In this document: piece after piece, positions 8,249 through 16,069 of the stretch
Layout of the letters: every line of letters starts with the position of its first letter
Numbering within the stretch: the first letter of the stretch is position 1
DNA from: Ga0077523 sp038324085
GTDB taxonomy: Bacteria > Pseudomonadota > Gammaproteobacteria > Burkholderiales > Ga0077523
Length of the DNA: 64,000 bases
Assembly (NCBI GenBank): GCA_038324085.1
Contig: JBBQHP010000024.1
Span: 1 to 64,000, forward strand
Direction of reading: 5' to 3'
Position numbers and translations under genes: made by a program
The notes under the pieces: model-generated
What the model was told of the DNA's origin: nothing
The model's input: only the letters and a program-made list of their open reading frames with translations
Databases searched by the model: none

Positions 8249-9546
8249 GATTCCGGGGGCTCGGCCAGACCGGGCGCGCGTGTCCAACGATCGATCACGT
8301 GCGCCTCCAGCAGTACCGATACCGGGGGTCGTGGTTCGGGCGTGCCCCCGACGACGCCGCTGACAACCCGGGCCGGCAGGATCTGGATGCGAGCGCCGGG
8401 CCATGCGGTCACGGTCGTCACGGCGGCCGACAACGCCACGTAGATCGCCCCGCCGGCCTCGCCGGTCAGCCAGAGCTCGACTGACCGGTCTTGCGAACGC
8501 AGCCGGTACACGACGGCGGCGACCTGGGCGATGAACTCCGAGAGCAGCAATTGCTCGCTTTCAACGGCGGAACTCTGGCCGGGTGAATCGAGCAGGATGA
8601 CCACCGGGAGGCACGATCGATCCCGGGCCAGGTCCAGCAGGGCCTGGCTGAGACGCCAGCAGGCGACGGCGTCGACCGGGCGCCCTTGCACGAACCCCCC
8701 GACCAGGGTTTCGCGACCGTCAACCCACCCGTCACCCCAGATGACTCCCGCCGCATAGATAGCGCTCCAGCCTTGCGGAAACAGATGATCGAGGCGCGCA
8801 TCCAGTTCTGGGGGCAACGGATCCGCGGGCAAGGCGCTCGCGTCGCCACGGTAGAGGCGAAGACGGCGCATGAGACTGCGCTGGCGCTGCTCGATCGTGA
8901 GACCCGGTGATCCGTCTGCCAGCCACGCAGCGAGGGCCGCGCGCACCGCCACCATGTCGTCGGCCACCAGCAGTGCATTCTCGTCGTGACGCGCCCGCCC
9001 GTCGGCCCCATACAGCGCCGCGACCTCGTCCGGATCGAGCGCGATGCCCTGCGCGGCAAGCGCCCGCGGCCCTGATACGCCGAGCAGGGCGCCGCGCGGA
9101 TACACACGCGCTGACGCCGCGAACGCGAGCAGGCTGGCGCCACCGAAGCAGTGGCGCCCGACCACCGCGCAGATGCGCGAACCGTTGCATGCGGCATCCA
9201 GGAGCGCGGTCTCCAGGCGACGAAACGCACCCAGCACTGCAACGCCGGCCGTCAGACGCGCGCCTGCGGAGTCCAACAGGATCACCAGCGTGACCGAGCG
9301 CGCTCGCGCCCGCGCCACGGCAGCCAGCAAAGCATCGGCGTCGGCACCGTCGATCGCGCCCGACGCGCGCGACGGGTCGGTACCGGCGATCACCACCGGC
9401 AGGTTGTGAATCAGTCCGTCACCGGCCACTACACCGCTGTCATCGACGGGTGCCAGCGGGATCCAGCTGCCAGCGTCCAGCACCGAGCCCACGCGCACGT
9501 CGAGTCCTGCCTCGATATAGGAACGCTGCTTCACGCGCTCACGCAC
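8245..9546 (-). CDS. fused beta/gamma carboxyltransferase, biotin-independent malonate decarboxylase type
   Basis: A crotonase-fold carboxyltransferase with two halves in one chain of about 430 residues. The N-terminal half resembles MdcD (beta): a start like QRSYIEAGLDVRVGSVLDAGSW, then LVILLDSAGARL and the glycine oxyanion region GRHCFGGASLLAF with GVSGPRAL. The C-terminal half resembles MdcE (gamma): LPVVILLDSPGQSSAVESE, GEAGGAIYVALS and a terminal ILPARVVSGVV region. In described systems these subunits are normally separate and work with MdcA (transferase) and MdcC (carrier protein). Neither is seen here. Start is GTG 9546 (8-bp overlap with the deacylase gene) or GTG 9534. Function in decarboxylation is an inference. 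Confidence 0.72.
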   Translation of the reverse strand: MRERVKQRSYIEAGLDVRVGSVLDAGSWIPLAPVDDSGVVAGDGLIHNLPVVIAGTDPSRASGAIDGADADALLAAVARARARSVTLVILLDSAGARLTAGVAVLGAFRRLETALLDAACNGSRICAVVGRHCFGGASLLAFAASARVYPRGALLGVSGPRALAAQGIALDPDEVAALYGADGRARHDENALLVADDMVAVRAALAAWLADGSPGLTIEQRQRSLMRRLRLYRGDASALPADPLPPELDARLDHLFPQGWSAIYAAGVIWGDGWVDGRETLVGGFVQGRPVDAVACWRLSQALLDLARDRSCLPVVILLDSPGQSSAVESEQLLLSEFIAQVAAVVYRLRSQDRSVELWLTGEAGGAIYVALSAAVTTVTAWPGARIQILPARVVSGVVGGTPEPRPPVSVLLEAHVIDRWTRAPGLAEPPES

Positions 9547-10669
9547 CGGTCCAGCGGCGGATGATCTCGATGAATGCTTCGGTCGATTGTTCCACGCGCT
9601 CGGTGCGGCAGTATTCATCGGTCTGGTGGGCCATCTGCGGCTCCCCCGGCCCGAGAATGATGGTTGGGGGCTCACCGAGCGCCGGCTTCAGCGCCGCCGC
9701 ATCGGTGAAATAGGTTGCCGCTCGCGCCTCCGGCCGGGCGCCCAGATGGGTCTGCATGACATCGAACACGCTCTGGACCCACGCGTCCTGCGGGTCGGTG
9801 TAGACAGACTGCACATCGAGGAGTGTGGCGAGCTCGACGTCAGGGCCGAGCGTGCGCGCGAGCTGTTCGCGTATATGGGCGTGGGTCTGCGTCGGCACGG
9901 TACGGATGTCGAGGCCGATCACAGCCTCGTCCGGAACCGAATTGATGTTGAGTCCGCCGTGGAACGTACCGACGTTGAGCGAGCCCTGACCCATCATCGC
10001 GTGCGCCGGGGTATCGAAATGGAAATGTTCCAGCGTCGTCGCCGCCTTCGCCGCCTTGAACACCGCGTTAACACCCTTCTCGGGCATCGAACCGTGCGCG
10101 GTGACGCCGCGTGTCTTTGCGTGCAGCCAGAATGCACCCTTGTGGCCGATGAAAGGGTAGTTGCCGGTAGGCTCGGCGACGATCAGCGCTCCTGCCGAGC
10201 CGAGCAGCGCCGGATCGCGGATCAGTTCGAACGCGCCCTCGCAACCGGTCTCTTCGCCCGCCGTGATGACCAGGGAAACGCCAGCCGTCCGGGCGAGGTA
10301 GGGCGCAAGCGCGATGGCCGCAACCACGAACGCCCCGACACCGCTTTTCATGTCGCTGGACCCGCGCCCATACATCATCCCGCCGTCGGTCTCTCCGGCG
10401 AACGGGTCGCGCGTCCACGGCTGGGCGCCGAGCGGGACGATGTCGATGTGGCCGGTGAAAACGATGGGCTTCTTCGTGTCGTTGCCACCGATGGCGGCAA
10501 CGAGATTGGTGCGCCCCGGCCCGATCTCCTGATAGCGCACCCGGTAGCCGGCCGCTTCGAGCAAGGCGCCGAGGTGACGCGCGCAGGGTTCCTCGGCGCC
10601 CGGTGGATTGATGGTGTTGAAGCGCAGCAGTTCCTGCGTGAGGCGTACGGCTTCGGCGGGATGGCCCAT
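9539..10669 (-). CDS. M20 family metallo-deacylase/peptidase (ArgE/DapE-like)
   Basis: Cytoplasmic di-zinc amidohydrolase of 376 residues that cleaves an N-acyl group from an amino acid or amine, or a short peptide. Metal ligands are visible: H74 and D76 in TGHIDIV, D106 in GRGSSDMKSG, and E139/E140 in AGEETGCEG. The dimerisation-domain histidine may be in RGVTAHGSMP. Start ATG 10669 has AAGGA seven bases upstream. The family covers acetylornithine deacetylase, DapE and carboxypeptidase G2, so the acyl group cannot be named from sequence. Its place between an amino-acid-type ABC importer and malonyl-type carboxyl and CoA enzymes suggests it releases an acyl group that the next two enzymes use. 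Confidence 0.87.
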   Translation of the reverse strand: MGHPAEAVRLTQELLRFNTINPPGAEEPCARHLGALLEAAGYRVRYQEIGPGRTNLVAAIGGNDTKKPIVFTGHIDIVPLGAQPWTRDPFAGETDGGMMYGRGSSDMKSGVGAFVVAAIALAPYLARTAGVSLVITAGEETGCEGAFELIRDPALLGSAGALIVAEPTGNYPFIGHKGAFWLHAKTRGVTAHGSMPEKGVNAVFKAAKAATTLEHFHFDTPAHAMMGQGSLNVGTFHGGLNINSVPDEAVIGLDIRTVPTQTHAHIREQLARTLGPDVELATLLDVQSVYTDPQDAWVQSVFDVMQTHLGARPEARAATYFTDAAALKPALGEPPTIILGPGEPQMAHQTDEYCRTERVEQSTEAFIEIIRRWTGA

Positions 10670-10719
10670 TGTGATTCCTTTCGATATCCGGCGAGTATAG
10701 CCGTCGGCGTCCGGCCGAT

Positions 10720-10742
10720 CGCCGTCGGGGACGGCGGTCCCC
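10720..10742. repeat. overlapping alternative hairpins between livF and the deacylase gene
   Basis: Two stems share bases: GCCGTC/GACGGC (10721-10726 with 10730-10735, three-base loop) and GGGGAC/GTCCCC (10727-10732 with 10737-10742, four-base loop). They cannot both form. No U-run follows on the minus strand, so this is not a simple terminator. It could be an attenuator, an mRNA-stability stem, or one copy of a dispersed palindromic intergenic repeat. Confidence 0.5.
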
Positions 10743-10771
10743 GGCCTACGAAGCAAGCGAGTGCGTTACGA

Positions 10772-11497
10772 TCAACCGGGGTCGTCGCCGAAGTAGGCCG
10801 CGAGCAGTTCCGGATGACGCTTCAGATCGTCCGACGTTCCCGCGGCGACGACGCGGCCACCGGAGAGCACGTAACCTCTCTGGGCGATCGCGAGTGTCTG
10901 GTGCACGTTCTGTTCGACGAGAAGGACCGTGACGCCGGACTCCTGGATGCGCCGTATCACCTGAAAATTCTCCTTCACGTATCGGGGAGACAAACCGAGC
11001 GATGGCTCATCGATCACGATGAGGCGGGGCGATCCCATCAGCCCGCGGCCGATCGAGAGCATCGCCTGCTCACCGCCGGAGAGGGTCCCGGCAAGCTGCG
11101 TCAGGCGCTCGCGCAGGCGCGGGAAGACCTCGCAGATCTCGTCGAATCGTGCGGCGTTCCGGGCGCGCTCGCGGACCAGATAGGCGCCGGCGCGCAGGTT
11201 CTCGGCGACGGTCAGTTTCGGAAACACTTTCCGACCCTCGGGAATCACACCGATGCCGCGAGCGACGATGCGATGCGTGGGCTCCCCGGTGATGTCTTCG
11301 CCGTCGAGAAGCACCGTTCCGCCGCGCGCCCGGGTCAGGCCCAGCACGGCACGCGCAAGCGTGCTCTTGCCGGCGCCGTTGGCACCGAGCAGACATGTGG
11401 TCTCACCGGCCAGCGCCGTGAGCGATACGGACGTCAGCACATCGGCGCGATCGTAGGCCACCGTCAGATCACGCACTTCGAGCCTCGCGCCGGCCAC
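10772..11497 (-). CDS. livF: branched-chain amino acid-type ABC transporter, ATPase LivF
   Basis: One of the two ATPases of a HAAT-type importer, on the cytoplasmic face. It has 241 residues, with Walker A GANGAGKST at 38-46, ABC signature LSGGEQ at 139-144, Walker B LIVIDEP at 159-165, and the LivF-typical GVIPEGRKVFPKLTVAENL. It starts three bases after the livG stop, so it is co-translated in the livKHMGF series. Substrate specificity is set by the binding protein. Branched-chain amino acids are the family default, but the neighbouring deacylase, carboxyltransferase and CoA ligase point to an acylated or dicarboxylic substrate. Confidence 0.93.
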   Translation of the reverse strand: MAGARLEVRDLTVAYDRADVLTSVSLTALAGETTCLLGANGAGKSTLARAVLGLTRARGGTVLLDGEDITGEPTHRIVARGIGVIPEGRKVFPKLTVAENLRAGAYLVRERARNAARFDEICEVFPRLRERLTQLAGTLSGGEQAMLSIGRGLMGSPRLIVIDEPSLGLSPRYVKENFQVIRRIQESGVTVLLVEQNVHQTLAIAQRGYVLSGGRVVAAGTSDDLKRHPELLAAYFGDDPG

Positions 11498-11500
11498 GCC

Positions 11501-12277
11501 TCAATCCTCGCCTAGATAGGCTTGGCGCACGATCGGGTCGCGCGCGACTTCGGCGTACGAACCCTCGGCGAGCTTTCTGCCGTAGTCGAGCACGGCACAG
11601 CGGTCGCTCACTCGCTCGATCACCGCCATGTCGTGCTCGATGATGATCACCGATAGCCGGGGTCGCTGCGCTTTCACTGCCAGCAGATCCGACATGAGCT
11701 CGGCGGTCTCGTCGGGGGTCATTCCGGCGGAGGGTTCATCCAGCAGCAGGAGTTTCGGTTCGCGGATCAGTGCACGGCAGATTTCGACGCGCCTGCGGTC
11801 GATCATGGTCAGTGATCCGGCGGAATCGTACAGTCTGGCAGGCAGCGCCGCACTGAAGGCACCGAGGAGTGCACGCGCCGAGTCGGCCTGCCGCCGGACT
11901 TCGCCGCGCAGGCGGTGGCGGGCGAACAGGTTGATCCACATGCCGTGGTCGAGACTCAGATGCTGACCGAGCATCAAGTTGTCGAATACCGACAGCTCGA
12001 GCAGCAAGCGCAGACGCTGGAATGTCCGGGCGATGCCCTGCGCGGCGACGCGCCTTGGCGCGAGCCCCGTGATGTCGCCTCCGTCCAGATACGCGCGCCC
12101 GGTGGCTACGCGGACGATACCGGTCAGGGCATTGAAGAAGGTCGTCTTGCCCGAGCCGTTCGGGCCGATGAGACCCAGTGTCTCGCCGACGTTCACGGAG
12201 AGTTCGAGACCATCGAGCGCAGTGACGCCGCCGAATCGCACCGTAAGGCCACTCGCCTTGAGCAGCGCCGCACTCAT
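11501..12277 (-). CDS. livG: branched-chain amino acid-type ABC transporter, ATPase LivG
   Basis: Second ATPase of the importer, 258 residues. Walker A GPNGSGKTT is at 38-46 and Walker B is LLLLDEPSAGMTPDE. The LivG-specific insertion with GIARTFQRLRLL is present. The ABC signature is unusual: where LivG normally has LSYGQQRRLEIARAL, this protein has LTMIDRRRVEICRAL. That deviation also occurs in some HAAT ATPases as I remember them, so activity is still likely. The gene overlaps livM by four bases (ATGA). Confidence 0.93.
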   Translation of the reverse strand: MSAALLKASGLTVRFGGVTALDGLELSVNVGETLGLIGPNGSGKTTFFNALTGIVRVATGRAYLDGGDITGLAPRRVAAQGIARTFQRLRLLLELSVFDNLMLGQHLSLDHGMWINLFARHRLRGEVRRQADSARALLGAFSAALPARLYDSAGSLTMIDRRRVEICRALIREPKLLLLDEPSAGMTPDETAELMSDLLAVKAQRPRLSVIIIEHDMAVIERVSDRCAVLDYGRKLAEGSYAEVARDPIVRQAYLGED

Positions 12278-13419
12278 CGCGACTGATCCGGGAAGTACTC
12301 ACGCGCCGCCCGCGGTAGCAACCCGCCGGGACGCACCAGCAGGATCACGATCACCAGGAGCGCGAACAGCAGAAATCGGTACTCCTGGATGACCTGCAGT
12401 TTCTCCGGCAGGATGATTACGATCAGCGCGGCGGGGACGAGTCCCAACGGATTGCCCAGCCCGCCGAGAATCACGATGGAGACGAGGATCAGCGAATCCG
12501 CGAAAGTGAAACTGGTCGGTGCGACAAACCCGGTCATCATCGCGTACGCGGCACCGGCGGTGCCGATGAGGAAATTGCCGACAGAGAAGGCGACGATCTT
12601 CCACGCGGCCACGTTTACGCCGAACGCCGAAGCCGCGGTTTCGTCGAGCCGCACGGCATCGAAGGCCAGCCCGATCCAGGAGCGCTCGAGCCGGCGGACG
12701 AAAGCATAGGCCGCTGCGACGAGCACGAAACTGAGACCCGCGTACGCCATATAGAACGACCATTCCGTCTGTTCGTCGATGACGATCGGATCGTTGAAGG
12801 CGTGGCCGAACATGGTGAAGCCCGGAACCTTCAGCCCCTGGGGACCGCCCAGAGCGTCATTCACCTCGAGGAACGTCTTGAACAGGATGCCGAATGCAAT
12901 GGTGATCAGGGCGGCATAGTGTCCGCGCGTGCGCAGCAGCGGTAGCAACAACACCGACCCGATGACGGCAGCGCAGGCACCGGCCAATGGCAGCACAAGA
13001 TAGTGGGGCAGCGACGACTTCGTGGACAGGACCGCCGTTGCATAGGCGCCGATGCCGAAGAATGCTGCGCCCGCGAAATTGACCACGCCTGCCTGGCCGA
13101 ACTGCACGGTGAGGCCGAGCCCGGCAACTGCATAGAGCATCACGGTGCACAGCATGAGCAGCGCAAAATTGTCCTCGCGCAGCACGAAGACGATCACCAC
13201 CACAGCTGCCAGAACGACAGCGGGCACGACGATCGGATGCGCAGCACCGCTGGCGGCGATGCGAACCCCCCAGCCGAAACGGGATGAGAGCAGCAGAATG
13301 GCGGCAGCGCCCGCGACGACACCAGCCACCGCCCATTGATTATCGACAAGCAGGATGGTCAGCACCACCGCAGCAGACGCGAGGACTGCCGTCAGTGCCG
13401 GTACGGCGGAGTATTTCAC
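12274..13419 (-). CDS. livM: branched-chain amino acid-type ABC transporter, permease LivM
   Basis: Inner-membrane permease of 381 residues with about ten hydrophobic segments. The LivM signature YAVAGLGLTVQFGQAGVVNF lies near 100-120, and the ATPase-contact loop is FDAVRLDETAASAFGVNVAAWK in the C-terminal half. It starts at a GTG (13419) one base after the livH stop and ends in the livG start (ATGA overlap). LivH and LivM form the translocation pore as a heterodimer. Confidence 0.92.
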   Translation of the reverse strand: MKYSAVPALTAVLASAAVVLTILLVDNQWAVAGVVAGAAAILLLSSRFGWGVRIAASGAAHPIVVPAVVLAAVVVIVFVLREDNFALLMLCTVMLYAVAGLGLTVQFGQAGVVNFAGAAFFGIGAYATAVLSTKSSLPHYLVLPLAGACAAVIGSVLLLPLLRTRGHYAALITIAFGILFKTFLEVNDALGGPQGLKVPGFTMFGHAFNDPIVIDEQTEWSFYMAYAGLSFVLVAAAYAFVRRLERSWIGLAFDAVRLDETAASAFGVNVAAWKIVAFSVGNFLIGTAGAAYAMMTGFVAPTSFTFADSLILVSIVILGGLGNPLGLVPAALIVIILPEKLQVIQEYRFLLFALLVIVILLVRPGGLLPRAAREYFPDQSR

Positions 13420-13420
13420 G

Positions 13421-14350
13421 TCAAACGCGCTCGGCGGATCGCTCGGCCAGCAGACCGGCGGGCCGGATCGCCATCAGGATGATGACCACAGTGAACGCAA
13501 AGACGTCCTTGTACGCGCTCGCCAGCGGCAACGCCACGGCGCCAACGGTTTGCAGTGCCGCGAACAAGAACCCGCCCAGGATGGCACCGTAGACATTGCC
13601 GAGGCCGCCGATCACTGCTGCCGAGAATCCAATCACCCCGAGAAGCAGGCCGAGATTGAAACTGACCTCGCTGTAGTACAGACCGTTGACCAGGCCGGCC
13701 AGCGCGGCCAGGGCCGACCCGATCGCGAAAGTAGCGAGCACAGTCGCCGTGAAGGGGATACCCATGGCCGACGCGGTTTCCGAATCCTGGGCGACGGCGC
13801 GGATCGCGAGACCCAGCCGGGTCCGGGAGAGTGCGAGGTGCACGGACACGATGGCGGCCACCCCGACGACCAGCAGGATGGCACTATCGAAACGCAGGGT
13901 GAACTGGCCGAACTCCATCGCTCCTGTCGGCAACAAACGCGGAAAAGGCTTGGGGTTGGAGCCTTGCGGATAGAATAGGCGCACCGACTCACGCAGCACG
14001 GTCCCGGTCATCAACGTGATCAGGAGCACGTTCATCGGCGGCGCCTGGCGCAGAGGAAGCACGAGGATCCGAGCGGTCAGAGCACCGAGCAAGGCCATGA
14101 GACCGATAGACGCGACCAGCATCGCGAACAGCAGCAAGGACGGTGAAGCAGCGCCTGCATCGGTCAATCCGATCCAGGTGGCGAGCGCGGTGAACGCTCC
14201 CAGCATGACCACGTCCCCGTGGGAGAACATGATCACGTCGAGTACGCCGAAGAACAGCGTGAACCCGACCGCCACGAGCGCGTAGATCACGCCCAGCATG
14301 AGGCCGTTGAACAGGTGCTGGGCGAGATATCCGGGATCCACGACGATCAC
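13421..14350 (-). CDS. livH: branched-chain amino acid-type ABC transporter, permease LivH
   Basis: Partner permease of LivM, 309 residues and almost wholly membrane segments. It has the LivH-type start (LAQHLFNGLMLGVIYALVAV), GVLDVIMFSHGDVVMLGAF and the coupling loop AVAQDSETASAMGIPF. I chose the GTG at 14350, which overlaps the livK stop as GTGA. The frame extends to 14407, but only inside livK. Confidence 0.92.
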   Translation of the reverse strand: MIVVDPGYLAQHLFNGLMLGVIYALVAVGFTLFFGVLDVIMFSHGDVVMLGAFTALATWIGLTDAGAASPSLLLFAMLVASIGLMALLGALTARILVLPLRQAPPMNVLLITLMTGTVLRESVRLFYPQGSNPKPFPRLLPTGAMEFGQFTLRFDSAILLVVGVAAIVSVHLALSRTRLGLAIRAVAQDSETASAMGIPFTATVLATFAIGSALAALAGLVNGLYYSEVSFNLGLLLGVIGFSAAVIGGLGNVYGAILGGFLFAALQTVGAVALPLASAYKDVFAFTVVIILMAIRPAGLLAERSAERV

Positions 14351-15498
14351 TTCCTGGCGAGTGCTCGCTTTCCGGTTGCGTACTCGCTGTCCTCCCAGAC
14401 GAGCCATTTGCCATCCTGGACGACGAACTTGGTGATGAGGGGCACCGCGTTCTGTCGGTGATCGTCGAACGTGATCCGGCCGACCACGGAATCGTAGTCA
14501 CGAGTGCGATTGAGTTCTGCGCGCACCTTCTTGCGGTCCGGCCCCGCCTTCTCGATCGCATCCATCACCAGCGTCGCAGCGGCAAACGCGAACGGGCCGT
14601 AGGCCTCCGGATCCTCCGCGTACTTCTGCTTCGCGTAAGCATCCATGAACACTCGCCCACCGGGGAGCTTGTCGGCCGGTGCACCCTCGCGAAATGCTAC
14701 GACGCCCTCGGCCAGCGGGCCGAGGCCCTCGATGAAGGCGTCGGACACGATGCCCGACGTGCCCTGGAACACCGCCTTGACGCCGAGCTTGTCCATCTGG
14801 CTGCGAATGCGCACGCCCAGTGGCGTGAGACCGGCGAAATAGATCACTTCCGGCTTCAGCTCCTTGATCCTGGTGAGTTCGGCCGAGAAATCCTGCTGGT
14901 CCGCCGTCACGCCGAACGAGCCCAGGATCTCGCCACCCTTGCGGCGAAGATCCTCGCTGAAGTACTTGTCATGGCCTTTGCCGTAGTCGGTCGTGTCGTG
15001 GATCACCGCCCAGCGCTTGAACTTCAGGCTCGTCATGAAGCTTGCGGCGGCCTCGTTCTGATTGATCATGGTGCCGTTGACGCGATGCACTTCCTTGTAG
15101 TCGTTGGCGTAGGTGATATCGGGCAACACGGCCCCCCACACGACCACAGGCAGGCCGAACTTGTGATACACGTCGATCGCGGCCATCGCGACCGTGGAGC
15201 AATAGTGGGTCACGCCGGCGATGATGCTGTTGTCCGCCGCTGCCTTCGTCGCTACCTGCACACCGACGTTGGGCTTGCACTCGTCGTCCAGCACGACGAG
15301 GTCGTAGCTGTATTTCGCCTTCGGGTCGGCATTGCGCAGGCGCACGGCGAGATCGACGCTGTTGCGCCCGCCGATGCCGTTGGCGGACACGCCACCCGAT
15401 AGCGGGCCGATGAAAACGATCTTGACCGTGTCCTTTGCGGACGCTCCGAACCCGGTCAGGCACAGCAGGATGGCAACGAGCCAAGCTTGAGATTTCAT
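14347..15498 (-). CDS. livK: ABC transporter periplasmic substrate-binding protein, LivK-type
   Basis: Periplasmic receptor of the importer, 383 residues. The signal peptide is residues 1-21 (MKSQAWLVAILLCLTGFGASA), followed by the type I periplasmic-binding fold (DTVKIVFIGPLSGGVSANGIG, KAAADNSIIAGVTHYCS). The predicted start ATG 15498 sits after a short promoter-bearing gap shared with atpC. It is the first gene of the liv series. The ligand is not predictable: this fold also binds amides, aromatic acids and dicarboxylates. Confidence 0.9.
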   Translation of the reverse strand: MKSQAWLVAILLCLTGFGASAKDTVKIVFIGPLSGGVSANGIGGRNSVDLAVRLRNADPKAKYSYDLVVLDDECKPNVGVQVATKAAADNSIIAGVTHYCSTVAMAAIDVYHKFGLPVVVWGAVLPDITYANDYKEVHRVNGTMINQNEAAASFMTSLKFKRWAVIHDTTDYGKGHDKYFSEDLRRKGGEILGSFGVTADQQDFSAELTRIKELKPEVIYFAGLTPLGVRIRSQMDKLGVKAVFQGTSGIVSDAFIEGLGPLAEGVVAFREGAPADKLPGGRVFMDAYAKQKYAEDPEAYGPFAFAAATLVMDAIEKAGPDRKKVRAELNRTRDYDSVVGRITFDDHRQNAVPLITKFVVQDGKWLVWEDSEYATGKRALARK

Positions 15499-15597
15499 GG
15501 CAATCCCCTTGAACGAACTGGGGCGGAGCGTAGGGGGCGCGAATTCTCGTGTCAAACGCCCGCGCAATCGGCGCGAGAGGAGACGCCCGCCATCATG

Positions 15598-15621
15598 AAA
15601 AAGGCGACCCCGAGGATCGCC
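15598..15621 (-). terminator. intrinsic terminator after atpC
   Basis: On the minus strand a stem GGCGA/TCGCC (15617-15621 with 15603-15607), extended by two G-C pairs past one mismatch, is followed by five U residues (15602-15598). It lies 26 bases past the atpC stop and separates the atp operon from the liv operon. Confidence 0.75.
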
Positions 15622-15646
15622 CTTGTCGTCGCGAAGCGATGTCGCG

Positions 15647-16066
15647 TCAGCGCTTGCGCAGCTTTCGGATCGCCGCGAGTTGCGCCGCCATCATCGCGTA
15701 TTCCGCCTGCATGGTCGCGATCTCCACCTTGTCCTGCGAGCTGCGCATCGCCTCCTCTGCAAGCTTCATCGCCTCGGCGGCCTTGGCCTCGTCGAGGTCG
15801 CGCCCGCGAATGGCGGTGTCGGCAAGCACGGTCACGGTTTTCGGTTGCACCTCAAGCACGCCGCCTGCGACGAAGATCAGCTCTTCCTCGCCGCCGCCCG
15901 CCGGCTTGATACGTACCGATCCGGGCTTTATGCGTGTGATGAGCGGCGTGTGCAAAGGATAGATACCGAGTTCACCCGCCTCGCCGGGGAGCACGACGAA
16001 CTCTGCTTCGCCCGAGTAGATCGCCTCTTCAGCGCTGACAACGTCGACGTGGATGGTATTGGCCAT
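15647..16066 (-). CDS. atpC: F1Fo ATP synthase subunit epsilon
   Basis: Central-stalk subunit of the F1 sector, 139 residues, which couples rotation and inhibits idle ATP hydrolysis. It has the N-terminal beta-sandwich (IHVDVVSAEEAIYSGEAEFV, LPGEAGELGIYPLHTPL, GGVLEVQPKTVTVLAD) and a C-terminal alanine/lysine-rich helical pair from about residue 90. It is the last gene of the operon, three bases after atpD, with a terminator downstream. Confidence 0.97.
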   Translation of the reverse strand: MANTIHVDVVSAEEAIYSGEAEFVVLPGEAGELGIYPLHTPLITRIKPGSVRIKPAGGGEEELIFVAGGVLEVQPKTVTVLADTAIRGRDLDEAKAAEAMKLAEEAMRSSQDKVEIATMQAEYAMMAAQLAAIRKLRKR

Positions 16067-16069
16067 GCT

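Noticed and set aside
9587..11515. 642-codon plus-strand ORF antisense to the deacylase and livF
   Set aside because: GC-rich antisense shadow; no recognisable motifs, and the minus strand encodes two well-defined families.
13409..13422. ATTTCACGTCAAAC-like parS at the livM start
   Set aside because: Two mismatches in the 14-bp core break the palindrome; it coincides with the GTG AAA start of livM.
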